DNA of 64,000 nucleotides, from contig NZ_JAFCJM010000002.1 in assembly GCF_018130955.1 (NCBI RefSeq), positions 62,001 through 126,000 of the forward strand. Direction: 5' to 3'. The notes under the pieces were generated by a model, which did not search any database, was not told the origin of the DNA, and saw only the letters and a program-made list of their open reading frames with translations. A program made the translations under genes and the position numbers. The DNA is from Bradyrhizobium liaoningense (GTDB lineage: Bacteria > Pseudomonadota > Alphaproteobacteria > Rhizobiales > Xanthobacteraceae). This document shows, piece by piece, positions 43,618 through 52,148 of the stretch; positions within the stretch are counted from its first letter, which is position 1; every line of letters begins with the position of its first letter.

Positions 43618-44022
43618 ATGGAGATCACAGTCGCAGGCACGCGGCCGACCCGCCGCGCGCCCAAGGAAAATTTTACGGGCACCGTGTTGCAGGATCCCGT
43701 GATCATGGCGCCGGCACCGGCGCGGCTGAACTGCTCGCGCGTGACGTTCGAGCCCGGCGCCCGCACCAACTGGCATCATCATCCGCTGGGGCAGACGCTG
43801 TACGTGATCTCGGGCGTCGGCCGCGTCCAGGCCAAGGGCGGTCCGATCAGGGAAATCCGTCCCGGCGACACCGTCTGGATTCCGCCGGGCGAAGTGCATT
43901 GGCATGGCGCCACGCCTGATAACAGCATGTGCCACATCGCCATGCAGGAAGCGCTCGATGGCGTCTATTCGACCTGGCTGGAGCCGGTGACTGACGCGGA
44001 ATATTCCGCGCCGGTCGGCTAA
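43618..44022 (+). CDS. Cupin-domain protein
   Basis: This 134-residue protein has both cupin motifs: G--TNWHHHPLGQTLYVISG (motif 1 with histidines and G) and PGDTVWIPPGEVHWHGATPD (motif 2). The middle VQAKGGPIREIRPGD joins them. It resembles small metal-binding cupins of the carboxymuconolactone or quercetinase-like type. It is co-transcribed with the RraA-like gene, so the two may act on one substrate. Confidence 0.85.
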   Translation: MEITVAGTRPTRRAPKENFTGTVLQDPVIMAPAPARLNCSRVTFEPGARTNWHHHPLGQTLYVISGVGRVQAKGGPIREIRPGDTVWIPPGEVHWHGATPDNSMCHIAMQEALDGVYSTWLEPVTDAEYSAPVG

Positions 44023-44150
44023 CTCTCGCGCCGCGGATGCAACGCAGCGCGCTTGGCCATCGAAGCATCGTCAAGTGCGGTGCGTCCTGATGTGCCGGCG
44101 CCGCCCGCGGCGGCGATCCGGGGGATTGCTGTTGCTCAGGGTGATGCGCG

Positions 44151-44714
44151 TCATTTCGCGACGCGCGTTTCCTCACTCTTGCTCACGTGCCAGATCATGA
44201 CGTGGTAGTGCGGCAAATCCACTCCGGGGTGACCCGGGTTGAAGTAGATGCTGACGTGGTCAACCCTTCCAGCGAAGCCCGACGCTTCCAATGATTTGTG
44301 ATTGTCGATATCCTTTGTCGGCACCATATACAGGGTTGCCACCAGGCGATCCCCGCGATCGAAGCATAGGAAAGGCCCTAGCGGCAGAGTTTCCGGCTTC
44401 ACAAAGAGGATGCCCAGGCCAGGAAAGAACTTAGGGAAGTTCACGAGATCGCTGACCCGCTCGTAGCCCTTTTTCTCGGCAACCCTTCGCTGGTTCGGCG
44501 CTGGGCGAATGACGCGGCGCTTTCTGTGTGGTTTGCCGTCTGCGCGAGTGACGGCTTTGGTTTTCTCAATGTTGTCGGTTGATTGCACCCCGGGTGGAGC
44601 GCGCGCCTGCGGAGCCGGACGTTCGGCCGGAAAAAGCTGAGCGGCAGGCTGCTTCACGTCCGCGGTCAACGCAAGCAACGCAGCCAAGGCTGCGGTCACC
44701 AGTGAATTTCGCAT
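44151..44714 (-). CDS. Secreted protein, unknown function
   Basis: This 187-residue protein has a signal peptide (RNSLVTAALAALLALTADVK), a basic low-complexity region (to about residue 80) and a C-terminal domain. The domain ends VDHVSIYFNPGHPGVDLPHY and HVMIWHVSK, which looks like a metal-binding or ligand-binding beta sheet rich in histidine. ATG 44714 follows GGGAGG. It is 21 bases downstream of the TAXI binding protein gene and probably in one operon with it. Confidence 0.7.
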   Translation of the reverse strand: MRNSLVTAALAALLALTADVKQPAAQLFPAERPAPQARAPPGVQSTDNIEKTKAVTRADGKPHRKRRVIRPAPNQRRVAEKKGYERVSDLVNFPKFFPGLGILFVKPETLPLGPFLCFDRGDRLVATLYMVPTKDIDNHKSLEASGFAGRVDHVSIYFNPGHPGVDLPHYHVMIWHVSKSEETRVAK

Positions 44715-44735
44715 CAAGACCTCCCAGTGCCTGGG

Positions 44736-45926
44736 TCATCGGCCCTGCTGCCGTTGTTGCCAGCGCATAAAGTCCTGGAACAATTGTTCGCGGTCCGGCG
44801 GATTAGTGATCGGCTTTTGCTCGAGGAAGCGACCGAACGCCCTGCGAAGCGCGGCTTCTCCGCCGGATTGCTGCTGGAGCCAGCGTTCCGCAGGTTGAAA
44901 TCGCCGCCAACCAGGAAGCAGCGCGGCCAGATTCACCTCTCGCCACTTGGGGTGATGACCGTCACCGAGAAATTCAGGAAACCGCGAGAATAGTGTCTGC
45001 ACGAACAGTTCCAGAAGCGGAAACCGCTCGCTGCGGATCGGCCAGTTGTAAACGAAAAGCGCGCATTTGATCGCGATGGTGTCGACGGTATCAGAAACTC
45101 CGATGATCTCTGGGTAGTCTTCGTGGCGGAGAGCCGATGGCAGATAATCATGCTGCAGCATCGCTTTCGAATAGGGGATGGACAGAAAGTGAAGGCCGTC
45201 GTCTTGCGCGTAGCGGGCCAGGAAGCTGACCGGCTTGCCCGACACCAAAAAGGCGGCGGAGATTTGCCCCTTCCGCATTCCCTCCAGTGCTGCGTCCAGA
45301 GCCAGGTTAGACTCGCTGACCTTCACCTCCAGATTGTTGAGCACCTCGCGGCCGAGGACAGCGCCAGCACTGCCTTCTTCGCCGAAATTAACCCGCTTTC
45401 CCGCAAGATCCGACAGGCTCTGGATCTCGGCACGTGCGAGGAGATGGAACTCCTCGACAAACAGCGGGGTAATGTAGACGAGCTTGTTGCCGATATCTCC
45501 GAGGCTTCCTGATTCCCGGAGACGATCAGCCAGCAGGACGGGAGCGATCGCCATGTCGGCACCTGCCAGGCCGAGTATGTCGATAAGGTTGCGAATGCCG
45601 CCATTTCCCACCATTGGCAGCACCCGCAATGCGACCTCGCCGTGAGGACCGCTCTCTTGGCCGCTGGCCAGCGTCGTCGCAATGTCCTGAGCTATGGCGA
45701 ACTCCGTGCTGTGCGCCGAGGCGGTTACAAATCCCGTCGTGTGCGGGTCAGACCTTGCAGCATCCTTCCGAGGTGCACTTTCCTTCCGCGGAGAGACCTT
45801 CGCCACTTCGTTGGAGGACACTGATGGTCGGGTTTGCGCGAGGGATGTCTGCACCTGTCCGCCGGGCCAGGTCGCTGCAATGAATGCGGTGAACAAACCG
45901 GCCCGCACAGCTCCGCAGACCCTCAT
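44736..45926 (-). CDS. TAXI-family (TRAP) solute-binding protein
   Basis: This 396-residue protein has an N-terminal signal region and a TAXI pattern: VLPMVGNGGIRNLIDILGLA, GADMAIAPVLLADRLRES, NKLVYITPLFVEEFHLLARA and LSDLAGKRVNFGEEGSAGAV. A low-complexity basic insert lies after the signal peptide. No TRAP permease gene is nearby, so it may be an orphan binder or sensor. The gene downstream encodes another secreted protein of unknown role. Confidence 0.75.
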   Translation of the reverse strand: MRVCGAVRAGLFTAFIAATWPGGQVQTSLAQTRPSVSSNEVAKVSPRKESAPRKDAARSDPHTTGFVTASAHSTEFAIAQDIATTLASGQESGPHGEVALRVLPMVGNGGIRNLIDILGLAGADMAIAPVLLADRLRESGSLGDIGNKLVYITPLFVEEFHLLARAEIQSLSDLAGKRVNFGEEGSAGAVLGREVLNNLEVKVSESNLALDAALEGMRKGQISAAFLVSGKPVSFLARYAQDDGLHFLSIPYSKAMLQHDYLPSALRHEDYPEIIGVSDTVDTIAIKCALFVYNWPIRSERFPLLELFVQTLFSRFPEFLGDGHHPKWREVNLAALLPGWRRFQPAERWLQQQSGGEAALRRAFGRFLEQKPITNPPDREQLFQDFMRWQQRQQGR

Positions 45927-46130
45927 TGTTCAAACCTGTTCGCGGCTTCGGCGCCCGCTCGGCGCGGTCTTATCCAGCAAGTCTCACTCGGCCCGTCCAT
46001 CGCGTGGCAAGCTTGAATGAATTTGCTTCGGTTTTCCAACGCACCGGTCGGAGCGACGTTCCCTGCGATGTCTGCGCACCATCGGTGAGTCGCGATTTGC
46101 CAACCGTGCGTCGGGCGCGCGTCGCCACGC

Positions 46131-46487
46131 CTAGAGTTTTTCCGCCGTCCACGTGCCTGAGCACAGGGTGCCTTTCCAGGTGCCCGAGCCCGACGTGCCC
46201 GTGAGGCGGCCAAAACCGACGGCGCGCTTGATGCCGCTGCTCAGGGTGACGCTGATGCTGCCCGCATCGGCGACGCGGCCGGAGGCCGACATCGCTGCGC
46301 CGCTGGAGGCGACCTGACCGTTGCTGATGCCGATCGAGACGGTCGCGCCGTTGCCGCAACTTTCGCTCGACGATGCGATCCGGACATTCCAGGCGCCGTC
46401 GAAGCTGGTGGTCGCAGCGGAGGCCGGCACGACCGGCAGGGCAGTGACGAGGATCGTGATCAAAATTGCCTTGCGAAAGTAGTTCAT
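46131..46487 (-). CDS. Small secreted beta-rich protein
   Basis: This 118-residue protein has a signal peptide (YFRKAILITILVTALPVVPA) and a Gly/Ser-rich beta domain with WNVRIASSSESC at the start and GTWKGTLCSGTWTAEKL at the end. One cysteine lies at each end, which could form a disulfide. It is monocistronic. No family name can be given with confidence. Confidence 0.65.
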   Translation of the reverse strand: MNYFRKAILITILVTALPVVPASAATTSFDGAWNVRIASSSESCGNGATVSIGISNGQVASSGAAMSASGRVADAGSISVTLSSGIKRAVGFGRLTGTSGSGTWKGTLCSGTWTAEKL

Positions 46488-46680
46488 GGCTCGCCCCTAT
46501 GGGTTGAACGTGCGGGAACCTGCCATGGTGCAGGGGGCGCTGATGTGAGGACTGTCACGCCGGTTCCACGAGCGTGACATCGCGCACGCTGGACGGCATG
46601 CTGTGCAGTGCAACGTGACAAGGCCTCACCGTCATGTCCTGCTGCTCGCGTCTCAAAGCGCTTTTGCGGAGGTCGAAGGG

Positions 46681-47493
46681 ATGCCTGAATCCGACAAGGT
46701 GTTCGCCGGCTCGGTCCCGGAAAATTACGACCGCTACATGGTCCCTCTGATCTTCCAGAGCTATGCCGACGACATGGCGCGCCGCGTCGCCGCACGATCG
46801 CCGAAGGCTGTGCTGGAAACCGCAGCGGGAAGCGGCGTGGTCACGCGCGCCGTCGCAGCCCTCCTGCCTGATGATGCGACTTACGTGGCGACCGATCTCA
46901 ATCAGCCGATGCTCGACCACGCAAAGCTTCGGCAAGGCTCCGATGCGCGCGTGAGCTGGCGCCAGGCCGACGCGCTGTCGCTCCCGTTTCCGGATGGCTC
47001 ATTCGACGTCGTGTGCTGTCAGTTCGGCGCGATGTTCTTTCCGGACCGCGTCAAAGGCTATCGGGAGGCGCGGCGCGTGCTGAAGCCGAGCGGCGGTTTC
47101 ATCTTCAACGTCTGGGACAGGATCGAGGACAACGTCATTGCGGCGGACGTCACGGATGCAATGGCCGAGTTCTTCCCGGACGATCCGCCGCGTTTCCTCG
47201 CGCGCACGCCGCACGGCTATCACGACACCGCCCAAATCCGCCGCGACGTGCTGGATGCAGGGTTTTCAGGCGTGACGATTGCAACACGGACCGATCAAAA
47301 TCGCGCCATCTCCGCGCAGCTTGCCGCGATCAGCTACTGCCAGGGGACGCCGCTGCGCAACGAAATCGAGGCGAGGCGCCCCGATGCGCTGGAGGCTGCC
47401 ACCGCTCACGCGGCCAAGGTGATTGCCGCGCGACACGGGGAGGGCGAGATCTCCGCAAAGATCCAGGCGCACGTGATCGAGGCCATCGTCTAA
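46681..47493 (+). CDS. Class I SAM-dependent methyltransferase
   Basis: This 270-residue protein has methyltransferase motifs AVLETAAGSGVVTRAVAALL (motif I), YVATDLNQPMLDHAK, RQADALSLPFPDGSFDVVCC (motif III) and REARRVLKPSGGFIFNVWD. This is the UbiE/methyltransferase-11 layout. The substrate is unknown. Start ATG 46681 follows GAAGG. The stop codon is supplied by a palindromic repeat. Confidence 0.87.
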   Translation: MPESDKVFAGSVPENYDRYMVPLIFQSYADDMARRVAARSPKAVLETAAGSGVVTRAVAALLPDDATYVATDLNQPMLDHAKLRQGSDARVSWRQADALSLPFPDGSFDVVCCQFGAMFFPDRVKGYREARRVLKPSGGFIFNVWDRIEDNVIAADVTDAMAEFFPDDPPRFLARTPHGYHDTAQIRRDVLDAGFSGVTIATRTDQNRAISAQLAAISYCQGTPLRNEIEARRPDALEAATAHAAKVIAARHGEGEISAKIQAHVIEAIV

Positions 47494-47621
47494 AGCGCGA
47501 TGGCTTTAGGTTGAATCGTCGTCGCGCTTTAGCTCTTTGTTTGAGCATGATCTCCGCGCAAACGCGTTCCGCGTTTGTCGCGCGGGAAAACCGCTGTGCA
47601 CTTTTCCGGATCATGCTTTAG
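47492..47621. repeat. Palindromic intergenic repeat, copy A (130 bases)
   Basis: Marks are AAAGCGCGATGGCTTTAGG, then GAGCATGATCTCCGCGCAAA, ACGCGTTCCGCGTTTG and TTTTCCGGATCATGCTTTAG. A nearly identical copy is at 61081-61210, and inverted divergent copies at 52036-52134 and 53533-53643. Both ends of this copy overlap the stop codons of the flanking convergent genes. Confidence 0.9.
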
Positions 47622-47998
47622 GCTGAGCGGCGGCGCTCCGCCAGCGGTACGACAGAGCTCTCTCGCGTCGAAAGATATTGCTTGCCCCACGTCCACAGCA
47701 TGCGAACGACGGGCTCGAGCGTGCGTCCGAGCGCCGTCAGCGAGTATTCGACGCGTAGCGGGACCTCGGCATAGATCCGGCGATGAATGAGGCCGGCAGC
47801 CTCCAATTCGCGGAGCTGTCGCGTCAGCATGCGCTGCGTGATGCGCGACAAGCGGCGCTTGAGCTCGTTGAAGCGAACGGTGTCGTCGAGGAGGTGATAG
47901 AGGATAACGGCCTTCCATTTGCCGTCGATCAGGTCGAGCGTCGCCTCCACCGGACATCCGGCCGCACAATCATAGGTGTTGCCCGCGAGCTTCTTCAT
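47618..47998 (-). CDS. HxlR-family transcription regulator
   Basis: This 126-residue winged-helix protein matches HxlR: CPVEATLDLIDGKWKAVILY, HLLDDTVRFNELKRRLSRIT, QRMLTRQLRELEAAGLIHRR, YAEVPLRVEYSLTALGRTLE. The N-terminal cysteines (YDCAAGCPVE) could be a redox switch. It is divergent from the Yellow-type gene across 195 bases and probably controls it. Its stop codon lies in repeat copy A. Confidence 0.92.
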   Translation of the reverse strand: MKKLAGNTYDCAAGCPVEATLDLIDGKWKAVILYHLLDDTVRFNELKRRLSRITQRMLTRQLRELEAAGLIHRRIYAEVPLRVEYSLTALGRTLEPVVRMLWTWGKQYLSTRESSVVPLAERRRSA

Positions 47999-48193
47999 AG
48001 TTCACTCCGTGATACCAGGAGACGAAACTGTGCGTAATTGTCAGCATCCAAATTAGCGCGCAACGTGCCGCTCGCAAAGGCCGATATCGGCCGCAGATGC
48101 CAAACCTTTGCAGGAGTGCAGCGAGCCATTAGCCGGCGCAGACCGGCAGGGCGCGCATGAAAATCCTATTGAGGAAAACAAGGAGCGAGCAAC

Positions 48194-49315
48194 GTGAGAC
48201 AAGGGATTCGATTGGCCAGTTTGGCCGCAGCGGTCGTGCTGGCAGGAGCCGCCCACGCCGAGAACGGAAACGTCCAGGCGGAGGTCTTCGCCAAGCTGCC
48301 CCAGTCCGTCGGCAACATCGCATTCACGCCGGACAACCAGCTGATCTTCAGCCATCATCCATTCTACAGCCCGGACATTCGCGTGGCCCGGCTGACGTCG
48401 CCGACGACGTTCGAGCCGTTTCCAAATGCCCAGTGGAATACGCCGCGAAAGGGGACCGACCAGTATCTCGACAATGTGCTGGGCCTGCGCTCCGATGAGA
48501 GCGGCGTCGTGTGGATCATCGACATGGGCTTCCGGACCCAGATCACGCCAAAACTCGTCGGCTGGAATACGCGCACGAACAAGCTTGAGCGCATCTACTA
48601 CATGCCGGAACCGATCACCGTGAAGGGATCGCAACCGCAGGACATCGTGATCGATCAGAAGAACCGGAAATTCTACATCGCCGACGAAAACATCGGACCC
48701 GGCGGCGACGGGTCTCATGCGGCGATCATCGTCATCGACATGGACAGCGGCGTCGCGCGGCGCGTGCTGGATGGCGATCGGTCAACCGTTCCGGAAAATG
48801 TGCTGATCACCGTCGATGGCAACGATCTGACGGTGCCCGGCAAGGATGGCAAGCCTTCGATCATCAAGGTTGGCTGCGACGGCATCACGATGGATGTCAG
48901 GTCCGAATGGGTCTACTTCGCGCCCCTCAGCGGCCGGTCGGTGTACCGCATCAAGGCCACCGATCTGAACGATGAGAAGCTCAGCCCGGAGGAGCTGAGC
49001 GGCAAGGTCGAACGCTACTCGGACAAGCCGAACAATGGTGGCCTGTCGATCGACTATGCCGGCAATCTCTACCTCACCGCCGTCGAGACAAAGTCAATCG
49101 GCATTGTCGGCGCGGACCGCAAGTACCGCACCTATCTCAGCGACCCTGATATGGTTTGGCCCGATGGGATCACGGCGTCGCCCGACGGCTACATGTACGT
49201 GTCGGCGTCCCAGGTCTCGGCCGCAGCCATGTTCCATGGCGGCAAGGCGGAGAACAAGACACCGTATCTGATCTATCGCTTCAAGCCGCTTGCAACAGGC
49301 TACATCTCGCGCTGA
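48194..49315 (+). CDS. Royal jelly/Yellow-family (MRJP) secreted protein
   Basis: This 373-residue protein has a signal peptide (residues 1-22) and a six-bladed propeller pattern typical of the bacterial MRJP/Yellow group: VGNIAFTPDNQLIFSHHPFY, LRSDESGVVWIIDMG, PQDIVIDQKNRKFYIADENI, YFAPLSGRSVYRI and WPDGITASPDGYMYVSASQV. Bacterial members have no settled function; insect Yellow proteins relate to dopachrome. It starts at GTG 48194 after AGGAGCG and ends with a strong terminator. Confidence 0.85.
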   Translation: MRQGIRLASLAAAVVLAGAAHAENGNVQAEVFAKLPQSVGNIAFTPDNQLIFSHHPFYSPDIRVARLTSPTTFEPFPNAQWNTPRKGTDQYLDNVLGLRSDESGVVWIIDMGFRTQITPKLVGWNTRTNKLERIYYMPEPITVKGSQPQDIVIDQKNRKFYIADENIGPGGDGSHAAIIVIDMDSGVARRVLDGDRSTVPENVLITVDGNDLTVPGKDGKPSIIKVGCDGITMDVRSEWVYFAPLSGRSVYRIKATDLNDEKLSPEELSGKVERYSDKPNNGGLSIDYAGNLYLTAVETKSIGIVGADRKYRTYLSDPDMVWPDGITASPDGYMYVSASQVSAAAMFHGGKAENKTPYLIYRFKPLATGYISR

Positions 49316-49333
49316 CGGCAGGCCCTAGACGAA

Positions 49334-49367
49334 GGAGCCCGGCATCAGGTGATGCCGGGCTCCTTTT
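49334..49367 (+). terminator. Rho-independent terminator
   Basis: GGAGCCCGGCATC (49334-49346) pairs with GATGCCGGGCTCC (49351-49363) around a four-base loop, followed by TTTT. It ends the MRJP-type gene and may also serve the convergent gene. Confidence 0.92.
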
Positions 49368-49394
49368 CGCGGAGGTCGGTACCTTGCGACTGTC

Positions 49395-50309
49395 TCAGTT
49401 CACGCGCGTCCAGGTCTGGCCGCCGCAGAACATGCCGCCGAAGGCGCAGCCCTGCACGCGCAACCGGTCCGTGCCGCGCATCGCGATCGTCGAATCATAG
49501 GTCGAGCCGGAGTTGGGATCGAGGATGCGGCCGGTCCATTTCTGGTCCTTGGTCGGCTTCATGTTGATCAGCACCTGCTCGCCATTCAGGTTCGACTTGG
49601 CGTCGACCGAATAGCCGCAGAGATTGTTGCCGCACTGCTCGATGCGGACCTTGCCTTCCTTCTCCTCGGTCAGCCAGATGCCCAGCGGCGAGTTGAGGTC
49701 GCGGGTCGGGGCGGGGGCTGCAACGGGCGCAGGCGCGGCGGCCGCCTGAACGGGGGCCGGTGCCGGCGCGGGCGGCGGGGCCGCGGGTGCGGGCGGAGCA
49801 GCCGCGACCGTCGGGGCCGGCGGCGGTGTCACTGCGGGTGCAGCCGGCTGCTCGGCCGGAGCGGCGGCCGGGAGCGGAGGAAGCGGCGGCAGGACGGCGG
49901 TTTCGGCCGGCGCATTGTTCGCCGTCGTGGTCGGCGGTGGAGCTGGCGGGGCGGGCGGAGCCGGCGGTGGCGCGACGGCAGGGGTGGCAGCCTGTTCGGC
50001 CGCGGGCGGCGCTGCGACTGGGGCGGGGGCCGGGCTGGCGGGCTGCTGCGGCTCGGTCCTGGCCTGCTGCGGCGGCTGCTGCTTCTGCGCGCTCGGGTCG
50101 GATTTGGTGTCGTTCTTTACGTCGTTCTTTGCGTCGTTTTTGGCCTTCTTGGCCTTGTCGCGCCCGGTATTGTCATAGACGCCGGGGATCGACACGGTGC
50201 CGCGGTCGGGGTCGATGCGGATGGTGTGGCCGCCATATTCGATGGTGTATTGCGCCTGTGCGGCCGTGCTCGCCAAAAGAAATGCGGCCAACGCCAACAG
50301 CTTCTTCAT
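49395..50309 (-). CDS. DUF2147-type secreted protein with a Pro/Ala linker
   Basis: This 304-residue protein has a signal peptide (KKLLALAAFLLASTAAQA), a short N-terminal strand region (YTIEYGGHTIRIDPDRGTVS), then a long Pro/Ala/Gln linker from about residue 50 to 205. A DUF2147-like C-terminal domain follows (LGIWLTEEKEGKVRIEQCGN, NLCGYSV, WTGRILDPNSGSTYDS, RLRVQGCAFGGMFCGGQTW). The domain is thought to bind small ligands in the envelope; its role is unknown. Confidence 0.8.
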   Translation of the reverse strand: MKKLLALAAFLLASTAAQAQYTIEYGGHTIRIDPDRGTVSIPGVYDNTGRDKAKKAKNDAKNDVKNDTKSDPSAQKQQPPQQARTEPQQPASPAPAPVAAPPAAEQAATPAVAPPPAPPAPPAPPPTTTANNAPAETAVLPPLPPLPAAAPAEQPAAPAVTPPPAPTVAAAPPAPAAPPPAPAPAPVQAAAAPAPVAAPAPTRDLNSPLGIWLTEEKEGKVRIEQCGNNLCGYSVDAKSNLNGEQVLINMKPTKDQKWTGRILDPNSGSTYDSTIAMRGTDRLRVQGCAFGGMFCGGQTWTRVN

Positions 50310-50382
50310 TTCCGTCTCCTGAGGTAGTCCCGCATCGACGCTTACGCTTCGGCCCCGTCGCGTAGCGTGATCTAGATCACTT

Positions 50383-50589
50383 TCAAGTTATGAGTCGTCC
50401 TCCAGTCGCTCCTGGTTCAATGCCATGCAAGTCGGTCCAGAGTTTGACCGCTCGTCCAACACTCGTCCAACGCATGGCGATGTCGCGCAGGACCAGGGGC
50501 GAGAGCTTGTCGGAGCGCGTAGCGATGCGACGACATTGTTTGATTTGTTGAGGAAGCGCTCGACGAGATTTCGCAAGGGGCAGCACCAA
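50383..50589 (-). pseudogene. IS5-like transposase C-terminal relic
   Basis: Two minus-strand frames each hold part of a transposase C-terminus: RNLVERFLNKSN in one (starting near 50576) and IKQCRRIATRSDKLSP in the next. Together they follow the IS5-family pattern RN-VERF-NK--KQCRRIATR-DKL. A frameshift separates them and the rest of the element is missing, so this is a dead fragment. It lies directly upstream of the glyA-type gene. Confidence 0.65.
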
Positions 50590-50774
50590 CTGGTAGTTGC
50601 GGGTGGTCCGCAGGTCGGCTAAATCTTGCTTTGCGAAGAGCCTCCGTGCTCATTCGTCCTGTCGCGCGACTGGCGAACTAACGTGGAAACGACCACGGTG
50701 AAGCGCGAAGGTTTCGACGCCGATCGCCTGGGCAACCCATCTGCTGGAAAAACAGCGTGTTGAGGAGCCCGAGC

Positions 50775-52037
50775 ATGCCGTCGTTTCGCAACGAACTGAC
50801 CATCAACGATCAAGAGATCGCCGCAGCCCTTGTAGGCGAAGAGCGCCGTCAACAGGACGGCGTCGAACTGATCCCGTCAGAGAATTACACCTACCCGGAG
50901 GTGCTTGAGCTGCTCGGGTCGGTCTTCACCAATAAATACTCCGAGGGATATCCGGGACGCCGGTACTACGGCGGCCAGCTGTTCACGGACGAAATCGAGA
51001 ACCTCGCACGCCAGCGCGCCTGCTCGCTGTTTCGTGCCGGGCACGCCAACGTTCAGCCTCTATCGGGATCGCCGATGAATCAAGCTGTCTATCTCGGCCT
51101 GTTGAATCCCGGCGACACCATTCTCGCCATGGACCTGTCCCATGGTGGCCACCTCACTCACGGCGCGCCGGTGTCCCACATGGGGCGTCTGTTCAACTTC
51201 GTTCGCTACAAGACGGCCTCGTCAAACGGCGGCGTGATAGATTTCGACGAATTGCGCGCGATTGCGCAGCAAGCGCGTCCGAAGATGGTGTTGTGCGGCT
51301 ACAGCTCCTATCCGCGCGACCTGGACTATGCGGCGTTCAAGAGTATTGCCGACGAAGTCGGCGCGCTCACGATGGCTGACGTGAGCCACTATGGCGGACT
51401 GGTCGCCGCTGATGCCATGCGCAACCCGCTTGATGCCGGCTTCGACGTCATGACGACGACATCCCACAAGACACTGCGCGGTCCCCGTGGCGGGATCATC
51501 CTGTGCCGGAAGGAACATGCCGGTCGGATCGATGCGTCCGTCTTTCCCGGCTTGCAGGGCGGCCCCCACATGAATGTCGTGGCGGGGATTGCCGTGACGC
51601 TCAAGAAGGCGGCTACGGCGGAGTTCCAGGTTTACGCGCGGCAGGTTTTGCGCAACGCGCAGGTTCTTGCGGGCGCGCTGATGGAGCGCGGCATGAAGCT
51701 GGTCACGGGCGGGACAGACAATCACATGATGGTCGTCGATACGGCAGCATCCGTCGGACTGGACGGGCGCGCAGCCGAGGACGTGCTCGATGCCATCGCG
51801 ATCACCACGAACAAGCAGATTATTCCGGACGATCCGCGCCCGCCGCTCAGGCCGAGCGGTATTCGCCTCGGGACACCGGCGGCGACCACGCGTGGCATGG
51901 GAGAGCCCGAAATGCGTCGTATCGGCGAGTTCATCGCGGCGGCTCTGCAAGCGAACGGAGACGATGCGGTCGTCGCGCGCCTCAGGTCGGAGTGCGTCCA
52001 GATGTGCCGGGCGTTTCCTGTTCCAGGCGTGGTCTAA
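50775..52037 (+). CDS. glyA: Serine hydroxymethyltransferase
   Basis: This 420-residue PLP enzyme has the SHMT segments ELIPSENYTYPEVLELLGSV, NKYSEGYPGRRYYGG, NVQPLSGSPMNQAVYLGLL, and the PLP lysine motif TTTSHKTLRGPRGG (Lys232). It interconverts serine and glycine with tetrahydrofolate. FRNELTINDQEIAAALVGEE at the N-terminus and an IS relic upstream suggest a second, perhaps acquired, copy beside a housekeeping gene elsewhere. That is an inference. Its stop codon overlaps palindromic repeat copy C. Confidence 0.9.
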   Translation: MPSFRNELTINDQEIAAALVGEERRQQDGVELIPSENYTYPEVLELLGSVFTNKYSEGYPGRRYYGGQLFTDEIENLARQRACSLFRAGHANVQPLSGSPMNQAVYLGLLNPGDTILAMDLSHGGHLTHGAPVSHMGRLFNFVRYKTASSNGGVIDFDELRAIAQQARPKMVLCGYSSYPRDLDYAAFKSIADEVGALTMADVSHYGGLVAADAMRNPLDAGFDVMTTTSHKTLRGPRGGIILCRKEHAGRIDASVFPGLQGGPHMNVVAGIAVTLKKAATAEFQVYARQVLRNAQVLAGALMERGMKLVTGGTDNHMMVVDTAASVGLDGRAAEDVLDAIAITTNKQIIPDDPRPPLRPSGIRLGTPAATTRGMGEPEMRRIGEFIAAALQANGDDAVVARLRSECVQMCRAFPVPGVV

Positions 52038-52134
52038 AGCCTGATCCGGACCCAACAAGCGCGGAACGCGTTTGCGCGGGGATCATGCTCAAACAAGAAA
52101 CCAAAAGCGCGATGACAAATCTCATCGCGCTTTA
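52036..52134. repeat. Palindromic intergenic repeat, copy C (inverted)
   Basis: It reads AAAGCCTGATCCGG, then GCGGAACGCGTTTGCGCGG, GATCATGCTCAAACAAG and CATCGCGCTTTAG, which is the reverse of copy A with internal loss. It begins on the stop codon of glyA. Confidence 0.85.
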
Positions 52135-52148
52135 GTTTGAACCTGGGC

